From: Piezodorus guildinii
Taxonomy: Eukaryota > Arthropoda > Insecta > Hemiptera > Pentatomidae
Length of the DNA: 64,000 nucleotides
Reading direction: 5' to 3'
Assembly: GCA_023052935.1 (NCBI GenBank)
Contig: CM041298.1
Location: 186,001-250,000 of the forward strand
The position numbers and the translations under genes are program-made. Positions 21,381-31,168 of the stretch are shown here, one piece after another (the first letter of the stretch is position 1; each line of letters starts with the position of its first letter). Below the pieces are notes generated by a model, which worked only from the letters and a program-made list of their open reading frames with translations, was not told the origin of the DNA and did not search any database.

Positions 21381-21500
21381 ACTTCTTTAATTGCCCTGAA
21401 GAAGGCCTGAAACGTAGGCACTATTAAATTAAGTTTCCACTTAATTAATTAAGTATTTATTTAACTGCACCAACTAACTTCTCCCCTATATTTTCTTCAT
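21380..21500 (+). mobile_element. Penelope-like/retrozyme-like fragment P3
   Basis: Short block with a hammerhead-like core followed by ATTAAATTAAGTTTCCACTT and GCACCAACTAACTTCTCC. The latter recurs, in related form, in the palindrome at 19529-19627. Confidence 0.4.
21393..21419 (+). ncRNA. Hammerhead-like motif (P3), degenerate stem II
   Basis: GCC, CTGAAGA, AGGCCT, GAAA, CGTA, GGC in the same order as in P1. CTGAAGA fits CUGANGA, GUA is an allowed triplet and GCC/GGC could pair. Stem II is only AGG/CCT without a loop, so this copy is probably inactive. Confidence 0.35.
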
Positions 21501-21662
21501 AGAAATATACATATATATTTTTTCTCATTAAGTTGATTATAGAATTCTTTCATAGTTTATATTTATTAATATTATACTATGATGACACGACTTCCCAATA
21601 GGTTTGGTCACCGGGAAAGTTAGACCATCACCTCCGTAAGGAGAGGCCTGTAGGGATAACAT

Positions 21663-22450
21663 ATTGTAAATAATAATAATAAATTCTTTATTTATTGTGG
21701 GACAAGTCCCTTCAGAATAATATTACAGACAAATTAAATTGGAACTTAAGTATCTTAGAGTAAAAAACAAACAGAAATAACAAATAGAATGAATAATAGT
21801 AATAAATTAACAGGTAGATTCTAATAAAAATAATTTAGCAAAACAAATAAAACATACTAGACAAAAAAAAAAACATTAAATATTTATATATTCATATATA
21901 CAGGAATAATTGAAATACATTTTCAATGCTTATGAAAAGTGTAAAATAAAATATAATATATAATCATTTTTCTCTGCTCTTTTTACTGATTTTTATTGAA
22001 ATTTGCTAATTAATTGGGGTTATTTGAGAATTGGATAGACAGAAAGTGTTTGAACAAACGGGATTTGAAGGTTGGAAGAGTATTGGAACGACGGATATAA
22101 GAAGGAATAGAATTCCATACAGATGAGGATCGGATAAGGAAAGATCTGTCGAAAGCTGCAGGTCTGAAGGTCGCGAACGAGTGTTACAGCAGTGGACGGA
22201 GGATTTAAATGAAAATATATCTGAGTTGTACGATGGACGTTGGGATTAGAGAACTTGGAAGAGAAATGATGCCAGGAGGTACTTAAAACGGTAGGAAGGG
22301 TAAAGCCACTTTAACTCATCGTAGAATCGGGTTACAGAGGTATCCCTGGATATCCCAAATATGAAACGTATATGGCAGTTAAATAATCTTTTTAGTTTTG
22401 CTTCAAGATTCCCAGAGACACCCTTATACACCGCATAGCAGTATATCTAT
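21663..22450 (-). pseudogene. LINE 3' end (family L1): RT C-terminus and 3' UTR
   Basis: On the minus strand 22431-22246 reads MYKGVSGNLEAKLKRLFNCH and IRFIFGISRDTSVTRFYDEL then KWLYPSYRFKYLLAS, the segment after the RT palm in CR1/Jockey-group LINEs. Further downstream come remnants of the LPS-IR---SL--FK motif. The 3' end near 21675 has TTATTATTATTTAC and the inverted motif GGGACAAGTCCC. A related copy lies at 42290-43925. Confidence 0.75.
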
Positions 22451-22576
22451 TGTAAATATTGTAAGCAATTAAGGAACATTAGTTATATAGTTTTGTTCAT
22501 TTATTAAGTATATACATTATTATTATTTTTTGCTAATATTAGTACTCATATATTATTATATTTGTAATAAGTATAC

Positions 22577-23657
22577 AAATATTAGTATATTTGTGGACTT
22601 CCGACAAGCATATGATTCTGTGAACAGGAATGAGGTCTGCAAAGCTATGACCAATATGCAGATAGCTCCTAAACTAGTAAGACTCGCACCCATGACAATG
22701 GAGAGTTACCTGTGCTGCGTTCGAATGTTCGGGGACCTCTCAAGAAGCTTTAACACCGGGAGCGGAGTTCGACAAGGAGATGGTTTGGCATGCCTCGTGA
22801 GAAGACAGCTGCGAGGAACTCTGGTATCCAGACCACAGGGACACTTCTAAACAGACTTGTTCAGGTGATTGGATATGCGGACGATCTGGACATTGCTGGA
22901 AGGAGTCAGGGAGGCTTTTGAAGCTCTTGAGGTAGCAGTAGCACGTATGGGGCTCCTAATTAATGCGGATAAAACTAAGTATATATGTGTGAATCCAAAA
23001 CATGATATCTGAGAAGCCTTTATTCAGTTGGGTTCACATAGGATAGAAGTGGTACAAGAATTTGTCTACCTGGGCTCCCAAATGAACGACGTTGGTGAAG
23101 AAATAGGCAGACGTATTGTAGCTGCAAATCGATGTTCCTTTGCACTTCAAAAGCAACTTCAGTCTAGCAACCTGTCAAAATCCACAAAGGTAAGGATATA
23201 CTAGGCTTTAATTCGACCTGTCCTGACATATGGCTCTGAAACCTGGACACTTAGAAGGACTCAGGAACTGGAACTGTCCAGGTTCGAAAGAAAGATTCTA
23301 AGGAGAATATATGGAGCAGCATTTGTCAACGGAGAGTGGAGGCGAAGGACAAATCTGGAGCTAAGAAGACTTTACAAAGACTTAGAAGCGGTAGATGTGA
23401 TTAAATTCTCTCGATTAAGATGGGCGGGCCACGTCGCTATGATGAATCCAGAGGAAATCCCATCTGAAGTCCTATCAGAGAAATTGTATGGAACACGGAA
23501 GGTTGGATGACCAAGGCTCCGATGGTAAGATTGTGTTTCTACCGATGCATTGTTGATACTTGGCAGAGGTAACTGGAGGGCAGCAACACAAAACAGAAGC
23601 GACTGGCGATCAATGCTGGAGCAGGCCAAGACTCAACGCTTGGGTCGTAGAGCCGTA
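22577..23657 (+). pseudogene. LINE reverse transcriptase fragment (RTE-like, family L2)
   Basis: About 1.08 kb of 5'-truncated RT. FVDFRQAYDSVNR is the palm A motif, then FNTGSGVRQGDGLACL (motif B). IGYADDLDIAG is the catalytic YADD. RPVLTYGSETWTL and LRWAGHVAMM mark the C-terminal region. Frames are broken by several stops (for example near 23011 and 23205) and at least one indel near 22800. The 3' tail ends in TAATAATAAA. It lies in the last Sly1 intron, same strand. Confidence 0.85.
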
Positions 23658-23702
23658 TAATAATAAACAATTAGTACTCAAATTGAATATTATAATTTAA
23701 AT

Positions 23703-23990
23703 GCTTGTTTATTTATTTAACGTCACTTTATGCTTCTATGGCTATAATCGGACGATGCTACTGTGGGAGTCCTAAATTTTGCCTATCCAGGTTTTATTAG
23801 GATAGGAATCTTTAACGAGTACCTGACATCGCACAGGCTTTATGTCTCCCTCGCACCTTTTAATGTCCTCTCCGAAGGACGGCATAACTAAGGATTTTTT
23901 ACTCCCATTAAAAAATCCTAGGACCACCTGCGGATTTGATCCCGTGACCTTTGGAATGTGAGGCTGCTATGCTAACCACCCAGCTCCAAT
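23703..23990 (-). mobile_element. SINE family S, copy 5
   Basis: Full-length minus copy: tail TTTATTTATTTAACGTCACT at the left, B box at about 23930 and the A-box region near 23978. Confidence 0.85.
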
Positions 23991-24271
23991 TGAATATTAT
24001 AATTTTAATTTTATTCTTGCAGTATAGGCTTTATTCATTCATTCATTCAATACTATACTATAATAATGAGTGATGGTCAATTACTTCAAATAAACCAAAT
24101 TATAAATTTGTTTCAGTGAAGTTTTATTCTTTTTTTTATGATTACATCAACACTCGACTATACACCTTCATGATTATAAACTTTTAAAAATTTAACTTTG
24201 ATTATAATTAGGTGAAATGATAAAGTTTCATTTTGTTATTAAATGTTGTGTGATGTGTGCATCAGATTTTT

Positions 24272-24302
<31 letters not shown>

Positions 24303-24305
24303 CAG

Positions 24306-24335
24306 TTATGCCTTCTCGGAAAAGAAATGCACTGA
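24306..24335 (+). CDS. Sly1: Sly1 terminal coding exon (30 nt) with stop
   Basis: After a run of about 27 T and CAG at 24303-24305, the frame continues LCLLGKEMH and stops at TGA. Joined in phase 0 to ...NSKQFLKQ of exon h, it reproduces the QL--LG-K C-terminus of Sly1 proteins, so this is read as the last coding exon. It is far too short to be found by ORF length. The intron before it is 4.96 kb and contains a mariner, LINEs and a SINE. The match is short, hence lower confidence than for the other exons. Confidence 0.8.
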   Translation, partial: LCLLGKEMH

Positions 24336-24870
24336 CAAGAAAAATCAGGTTACATTAGCAATGAGTTCATCACAGACATCCTATTGCTTTCTCATTCATT
24401 TCATCCATAATCATAATAATAATAATCTTGTACATACATTTATACATATATCATATTTAAACATTTTATTTTTTATTTATTTTTTTAAATATGTGTTTTT
24501 TTTCTTTCTATTTTTTACAATAAAATGAAATGTATTGATTGTTATTGACACTGATTATTACAAATTTGTATCGATTCATTTATATATTTGTTATTATAAC
24601 TGGTGATTTTGTTGTTATATCTTTACCTTAAACATTCTTTTTTTTTTTTTTCTTTAGTTTTTATTATATTTCAAAGTTATCATCGAGGTTTGATAAATTT
24701 TATTTAAATTTATGGCTTTTCTTTTTTGTGTTAAATATTTTTATAAATAATTTATGTAAGCAATAAAAGTAGATTTAATTGTTTGTTTATATCATCTGGT
24801 GATATTATTTTTGTATATAAGTATCCTATTGTATATAATAACTTCTCAATAAAAGGAAATAATTCTGAAT
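24336..24870 (+). other. Sly1: Sly1 3' UTR with candidate poly(A) signals
   Basis: AT-rich sequence after the Sly1 stop codon. AATAAA hexamers stand at 24529-24534, 24762-24767 and 24848-24853, each a possible cleavage signal. No transposon is recognised before the DINE-like copy that starts near 25130. The true end needs transcript data. Confidence 0.55.
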
Positions 24871-25128
24871 CTGTGATAGTTGAATATTTTTACTTTCCCT
24901 TACTGACTTGACTGTTGTATTGTTTAGTTATTATGTTTATCATTGGGTTGGCAAATTCGTCCTCGCATTTTCATTGTATATTGTTTATCCTGTTTGTAAC
25001 ATGTCAACAACGATATCTGTTAACTCATGTTGAAAATAGCATAGTACTGTGTTTGCTTTTGCATTGTGAATATGGAAGAAAATATAGGTATATACCAATT
25101 ATTCTTTTTCAGCATATTTTGTTATATT
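24870..25128. other. Downstream of Sly1, nothing recognised
   Basis: AT-rich flank between the last candidate poly(A) signal and a DINE-like copy. Confidence 0.5.
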
Positions 25129-25129
25129 A

Positions 25130-25256
25130 TTACTTTCACTTACTATATATAGTAAGGGAATGTATTGCGATCGTGAAAATTTTCGAATTCCAGTTTTCAA
25201 CAGAAATACCCGTTTTAGGGTCCTCTGAGTCCAAATAACCTAGTCTCGCAAAAAAG

Positions 25257-25310
<54 letters not shown>

Positions 25311-26055
25311 TAACTCCTGGGCACAAAAAGAAAAGTCCTATGAAACTGAAACTTCATATTTAAGACAACTATACCCCCGAGGTGTTACCAAAACAAAATC
25401 GGCTAACCAGAAGAGCCACTTTATAGCATGCATATTGCATCTTTTTATGATGATCTCAAAAACGGTTTCGACGATTTTGATTAAACTCGCTGTATTGATG
25501 TAAAATTTAATGGGCTTTAATATCATGTAGGTTTCATTTGGATTAAAATGGTCTGACAGGGCTTAAATGCCGATATTTTAAATATTCTTTCTCTAAAGTA
25601 CCTTTAATTTTGTAGATTCTATAAAAATAAAAATATTATCTTGTTACCATTGATGAAAAACAGGTAAATATATAAATTGAACGAATTCGATACCCAACTA
25701 ATGGAAAAAACTGAAAAAATATATTTTTTTAATGCAATGTTTTGTTTTTTAACTTAAGAACAGTAATATACATGTATGATATACCGTTGGAAAGCTAAAG
25801 ATTTTAGAAAAAAATATTATCTCATACACAAGCTTTTAAAAGTTAATAGAGAGCGATGAAAAGCCGCTAAAACTAACTGATTATTTTAGATAATAATATA
25901 ATAGATTTTTTAATAAAACACATGTTTCTATATAAATTCCATTTAATTAATTCTTTAATGGTTTTACTCATTTTTATCTCTTACTGTATTTAAAAATTCT
26001 TTAATCTATTTTAAAAACGGAGGTAAGTGAAAGTCGTGTGTTGCCCGCACCAGAT
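25130..26055 (-). mobile_element. DINE-like element, copy 4 (full length)
   Basis: Complete from TTACTTTCACTTACTATATA at the left to TTGCCCGCACCAGATT at the right. The internal GT microsatellite (25259-25309) has about 25 repeats, the longest in the family here. Confidence 0.85.
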
Positions 26056-26084
26056 TTTTTTTTTTTTTTAAAAGATGAGCTTAG

Positions 26085-26412
26085 ATGCATAAGCTCATAG
26101 AAAAATTTGCTGAGTTAATGCGGATGATACCTTAACCGAACGCGTCTGTCAAAATTGGTTTGCCAAATTTCATTCAGAAAATTTTGTCATCATGCTCAAC
26201 GGTCTGTTTGGTCTCATGAAACAAAACGAGCAACGTCAAGGCGAATGTTGATCAATATCCCACCAAATTAGTCCGAGAGATTACTATGATCCTAAATTTG
26301 TCGCATACTGTCATAGGAAACCATTTGCACAAGCTCTGCTATGTTTCCGGGCTTAATTTATGGGTCCTTCATTCTCTAACCGAAGTTAACTTGGCTACAC
26401 ACATTTCTGTTT
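26085..26412 (+). pseudogene. Mariner transposase N-terminal remnant
   Basis: With several frame breaks the + strand reads ASVKIGLPNFIQ, then TKLVREITMILNLSHTVIGN and HLHKLCYVSGLNLWVLHSLT, then EVNL. The REI---LNLSH-TI-NHL--L-YVS-L--WV-H-LTEVNL pattern is the second HTH and the WVPHELT linker of mariner. Neither terminal repeat is recognised. It sits between two DINE-like copies in opposite orientation. Confidence 0.7.
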
Positions 26413-26419
26413 ACAAGAT

Positions 26420-26911
26420 AATGTGTTTAATTTTTTTAAATCTACAAAATTTAAGGTACTTTTGGGGAAGAATATTTAAATTATCGGCATTTAATCCCTG
26501 TCAGACTATTTTAATCAGAATGAAACCTTCATCATATTAAAGCCCATCAAATTTTACATCGTTATAGAGAGTTTAATACAAATCGTTTGAGCCGTTTTTA
26601 AGAAAATCATAAAAAGGTGCAAAATGCATGGGATAAAATACATAGATCTTTCGGTCAGCTGATTTTGATGAAAAACTTGCTGTAACATCTCGGACGTATA
26701 CTTCTCTTAAATATGAAATTCCAGTTTCATAGGACTTTTCGTTTTTGCCTGGGAGTTACCACACACAAACAGACCTTTTTTGGGGATTTGGTCATTTAGA
26801 CTCAAGGGGTCCTAAAACGCGTATTTCCGTTGAAAACTTGAATTCTAAAATTTTCACGATCGCAATACTTTCCCTTACTATATATTCCATATATTGGTAA
26901 GTGAAAGTAAA
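26420..26911 (+). mobile_element. DINE-like element, copy 5 (3' half)
   Basis: Keeps the segment from the AAATTTAAGGTACTTTTG block to the 3' end, with the looped hairpin CTTACTATATATTCCATATA and GTAAGTGAAAGT. The 5' half is absent. Confidence 0.7.
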
Positions 26912-27384
26912 AATGTTTTGATTTCCCGAAGTTTTTTTACTTAAATAACCTATCATGTTGAAACGGACATTCCTTATGAAAGGACCGAATATAAGGACCT
27001 GTTAGGAATTCACTGATGTTCCTTTGTTGGAAAGACAGCGAATTCTTCTGAAAGTTACCTGGAGGAGACTATTTGGGTTTGATAATTAGGGATAATTGGT
27101 CGGACGTGAGCGAGATTGGAACCCGGTCCCTCCTTATCTCGGCGGGCAATTAGGACCAAGAGCTTTGTTTTTAATCGGCATTTTTACGAGCTATTTCCAG
27201 TCATCCTCTTCCACAGGAAACAGTGTGTACCTGCCTTTAGGGAACGATTTTCTGTACTGACTCATGCTTTCAGAATTTCCTTTTTACCCTCTAATAGTTT
27301 TTTTGTTTTTTTTATATTGTGTTATTAGCGCTCGGGTTGTCCTTCAGCTGTTGATTATGAACAAATTAAAAAAAAAATACCTGA
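26912..27384. other. Unassigned region, moderately GC-rich
   Basis: 27000-27260 is richer in GC than its flanks and could be single-copy DNA. No exon could be supported: frames are short and show no family match. Confidence 0.4.
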
Positions 27385-27545
27385 AATATGGCAATATTTA
27401 ATCGATCAAAATGGGTCATATATAATTGATTAAAAATATTTACAAGAATCTCAAGTTTTTATCGAAATCACCACCAAAAAACGCTGCAAATTTTTACAGA
27501 ATGGTTTATTATTTCCAAATAACAATAATCCAATTTTTTTCATTT
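27385..27545. repeat. Repeat X fragment
   Basis: Contains CTGAAATATGGCAATATTTA and ACGCTGCAAATTTTTACAGA. Related segments are at 30045-30115, 40385-40475 (reverse), 46060-46180 and 48410-48500. No coding potential and no class assigned. Confidence 0.5.
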
Positions 27546-27558
27546 TTTTTTTTTTTGT

Positions 27559-28526
27559 TACTTTCACTTACTATACATAGTAAGGGGAAGTATTGCGATC
27601 GTGAAAATTTTCGAATTCCAGTTTTCAACGGAAATACACGTTTTAGGGTCCCCTGAGTCCAAATAACCAAGTCCCGCAAAAAGGTCTGTGTGTGTGTGTG
27701 TGTGTGTGTGTGGTAACTCCCGGGCGGAAACGGTAAGTCCTATGAAACTGAAATTTCTTATTTAAGACAACTATACGCCGAGACGTGACAAAACTTTTTT
27801 CATCAAAATGAGCCTACCAGAAGAGGCACTTTATACCATGCATTTTGCACCTTTTTTCGATTTTCTAAAAAACGGTTCCGACGATTTTGATTAAACTCGC
27901 TATATCGATGTAAAATTTAATGGGCTTTAATATCATGTAGGTTTTATTTAGATAAAAATGGTGTGACAGGGCTTAAATGCCGATATTTTAAATTTTCTTC
28001 CCCTAAAGTACCTTTAATTTTGTAGATTCAATAATAATAACTAGATTATCTTGTTAACGCTGATGAAAAACTGGTAAATATATAAATTGAATAAATTCGA
28101 TACCCAACTAAAGGAGAAAACTTAAAAAATATTTTTTTAATGCAATTTTTTGTTTTTGAACATAAGAGCAGTAATATACATGTATGATATACCGTTGGAA
28201 AGCTAAAGATTTTTTGTTTTTGAACATAAGAGCAGTAATATACATGTATGATATACCGTTGGAAAGCTAAAGATTTTAGAAAAATTATCATCTCATACAC
28301 AATCTTTTAAAAGTTATTGGAGAGTGATGAAAAGAATATAAAACTTACTGATTATTTTAGATAATAATATAATTGATTTTTTAATAAAACTCATGTTTCT
28401 ATAGAAATTCAATTTGATTAATTCCTTAATAATTTCACGTATTTTTATCTCTAACTGTATTTGAAATTTCTTTCATTGATTTTAAAAATGGAGATAAGTG
28501 AAAGTCGTGTGTTGCCCGCACCAGAT
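27559..28526 (-). mobile_element. DINE-like element, copy 6 (full length, with 64-bp tandem duplication)
   Basis: Both ends present. The GT microsatellite is at 27687-27712. A perfect 64-bp tandem duplication (28146-28209 and 28210-28273) lengthens the 5' half. Confidence 0.85.
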
Positions 28527-29111
28527 TTTTTGTTTATCGGGCCTTACTGATTCTAAAACTCTCTACATACTTTTCTCTATCTTCAAAAATAACTGAGTTA
28601 TAAGCGTATTTATGTGAAAAATATCAATTTTTTTCTTTTCTTTTTTCTCTTTAATATAATTATTAAAAAACAATAATATATTTTTTTTTTATCTTCGAAA
28701 TTAACGTAGTAACAAGAGTATATATAAGCGAGATTTCATTCTTCAATTTTTTTTCTCTTTTATGTAATTATTGCTTTTTTTTTGGTTAAAAACAATAATG
28801 AATATTTTTTTCTATCTTCGAAATTAACCTAGTTACAAGCGTATATATAAGCGACATTTCAATTTTTTTCATTTTTCCTTTTTTTTGTTTATCGGGCTTT
28901 ACTAGTTCTAAAACTCTCTAGATACTTTTCTCTATCGTCTAAAGTAACTGAGTTATGAGCGTATTTATGTGAAAAAATCAATTTTTTTTCTTTTCTTTTT
29001 TCTCTTTTATATAATTATTAAAAATCAATTATTTTTTTTTATTGGAAGGAATTAGTCCGGGTGGCGGTCATTAAATGAAACAACTAAATAGTTTAAACTA
29101 TTTTATTGTTT

Positions 29112-29150
29112 GCCAACGTTTCGACCCCCTTTGTGGGTCATCATCAGGGC
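29112..29150 (-). ncRNA. Hammerhead-like motif, left arm of P2
   Basis: Minus strand: GCC, CTGATGA, stem II GACCC/GGGTC, GAAA, CGTT, GGC. Same layout as P1. Confidence 0.5.
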
Positions 29151-29210
29151 GCATGGTGGGAGAATGGAAACTCCGAAAAAAAAAAATCAGTTTCCATTCT
29201 CCCACCATGC

Positions 29211-29249
29211 GCCCTGATGATGACCCACAAAAGGGGTCGAAACGTTGGC
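29211..29249 (+). ncRNA. Hammerhead-like motif, right arm of P2
   Basis: Plus strand mirror of the left-arm motif: CTGATGA at 29214-29220, GAAA at 29239-29242, GCC/GGC able to pair. Having both orientations in one transcript could also fold the whole unit into a long hairpin. Confidence 0.5.
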
Positions 29250-29770
29250 AAACAATAAAATAGTTGAAACTATTTAGTTGTTTCATTTAATGACCGCCAC
29301 CCGGACTAATTCCTTCCAGTAATTCTCAACGGTCAACTAATTACATCCACTATTTTTTTTTATCTTCGAAAATAACTTAGTTACAAGAGCATATATAAGC
29401 GAGATTTCATTTTTCAATTTTTTTTCTTTTCTTTTTTCTCTTTTATATAATTATTGCTTTTTTTTTGGTTAAAAAAAATAATGATTATTTTTTCTATCTT
29501 CGAAATTAACGTAGTTACAAGCGTATATATAAGCGACATTTCAATTTTTTTCATTATTTTTTTTTTTTTTTCGTTGTTTACTGATTCTAAAACTCTCTAC
29601 ATACTTTTCTCTATCGTCAAAAATAACTGAGCTATTAGCATATTTATGTGAAAAATATCAATTTTTTTCTTTTCTTTTTTCTCTTTTATATAATTATTGG
29701 CGTTTTGTTGGTTAAAAACACTAATAATTTTTTCTATCTTAAAAAATAACTGAGTTATTGAATAAAATCC

Positions 29771-29950
29771 TTTTAATAGGCCGCTATTTAAAACAAACTA
29801 GCTGATATCAACGTCTAGGTGTTAGGATCATCGTTGCATGGACTAGTATTTTTGTGGCGAATTTAAAAAAAATTGGTCCAGTAGTTTCGGAGATATGCCT
29901 CGGACGGCGGACAAACGGATTTTTTTTTATTCATTATTAGGATTCTACGC
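29771..29950. repeat. Unclassified repeat fragment, Helitron-like wording
   Basis: Contains AATTGGTCCAGTAGTTTCGG and CGGCGGACAAACGGAT, phrases typical of 5' regions of insect Helitrons. No ends are identified. Confidence 0.35.
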
Positions 29951-30044
29951 ATCTTGAAAGGTAAACCCTCAAATTTTGAGCAGAGGTAATTTTTTTTTTT
30001 TTTTTGGTCAATTACAAAGGTTGATTATTGAAAATAATAAACCA

Positions 30045-30415
30045 AAATACCTGAAATATGGCAATATTTAATCGATAAAAATGGACCATATATAATTGTT
30101 TAAAAATATTTACAAGAATCTTTTTTATTTTATTTTATTATATTTTATTGAAATTTACAACTGTATAGGAATACATCAAGTAAATGTGCTGATTAAAGAT
30201 AGTGTACATGAAAAACCTGAAGAGAAACTGCCCATTGGCAGCACTCTAGTAATTAATCTAAACAAGAAGGTCTCGAGGCCATCTTCTTTTCAGACGCCTC
30301 GGAGGATTGTCGGGAATTGAAGAGGAAGCAAGGATTGAAACTAGTGGGTTAGAATGGGATTACAAGAATCTGAAGTTTTTATTATAATCACCACTCCACG
30401 AACTTATTTTAAGTC
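30045..30415 (-). mobile_element. Repeat X fragment with a LINE 3' tail inserted
   Basis: TTACAAGAATCT occurs at both edges of a 235-bp insert (about 30109-30120 and 30361-30372). The insert is the minus-strand 3' end of a Jockey-type LINE: T-rich end, then TTTACAACTGTATAGGAATA and CAAGTAAATGTG, as in 37485-38040. Flanking sequence is repeat X. Confidence 0.65.
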
Positions 30416-30649
30416 TAAATATTCTTAAAAAAAAAAAAAAATATTAGTTAAGGTGCTTTTATTCATCAATTGAGACTTAGATTTCCAAAAGGTACTGTAT
30501 CCACTTAAGACAATTTTACAGGAAACGCAAAAATCTGTCATTTATTTATTATTGGACCAATTTACGTGATTCTTTTTTTATTAAAATATAAAGTTGATTT
30601 TTAAGTGCGTTGCCAACTCACTTTTCCAAATTATTGCACTTTTCCCATG

Positions 30650-30706
<57 letters not shown>

Positions 30707-31168
30707 TGAGAAATATTACAATCTGTTTCAGAATGAACAATAGTAATAGAGATATAGGACCACATTCATACAAATATATACAGAAAATAACGATAAAGTC
30801 AAATTACATAAAATAGAAAAAAAAAATCATTTATATGTACAATAAAATTTAACAAAATAAAAATAACAAAAAAAACAAAAACAAAACAACAACAACCTAT
30901 AATTGAAATAAATACAAAGTTGGCAAATAAATAAAAATCATACAAACAAACATAACTATATACAATATTTACAACTGCTAAGGGGACCCCAGACTGGGCT
31001 TTTCCCTCCACTTGTGGAGGAAAAAAGCGGAATCCAAGAGATCCCAGCGCCTCTCTCTCAGCCGCATCACTGGTCTTAGCCAGTAGAGGCTGAGTTAGGG
31101 CGCAATAGCCACAAACATACAGTACGTGAGTGGAGGATCTGACCAGTGTCAGAACTCCAGTATAAATG

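Larger units (their letters stand above)
29041..29353. mobile_element. Palindromic Penelope-like/retrozyme-like element, copy P2
   Basis: Two almost identical arms of about 132 bp (29041-29173 and 29190-29321) face each other around an A-rich centre, followed by the same about 30-bp tail as in P1. Each arm has a hammerhead-like core. Identical 62-residue frames on the two strands are a by-product of the palindrome. It is inserted in the tandem array. Confidence 0.6.
28530..29770. repeat. Higher-order tandem repeat array, interrupted by element P2
   Basis: Three related sub-units follow in fixed order. The first has TTACTGATTCTAAAACTCTC, the second AACAAGAGTATATATAAGCG, the third TTACAAGCGTATATATAAGC. 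The trio repeats about every 360-375 bp at 28535, 28886 and 29573, after subtracting the 313-bp P2 insertion. All sub-units share TCTATCTTCGAAATTAAC-like words and T-rich spacers. Confidence 0.75.

Noticed and set aside
29075..29286. Two identical 62-residue frames on opposite strands
   Set aside because: They arise from the near-perfect palindrome of element P2 and resemble no protein.
28530..29770. CRISPR array
   Set aside because: Repeat units are long, T-rich, diverged and lack regular unique spacers; the genome is eukaryotic.
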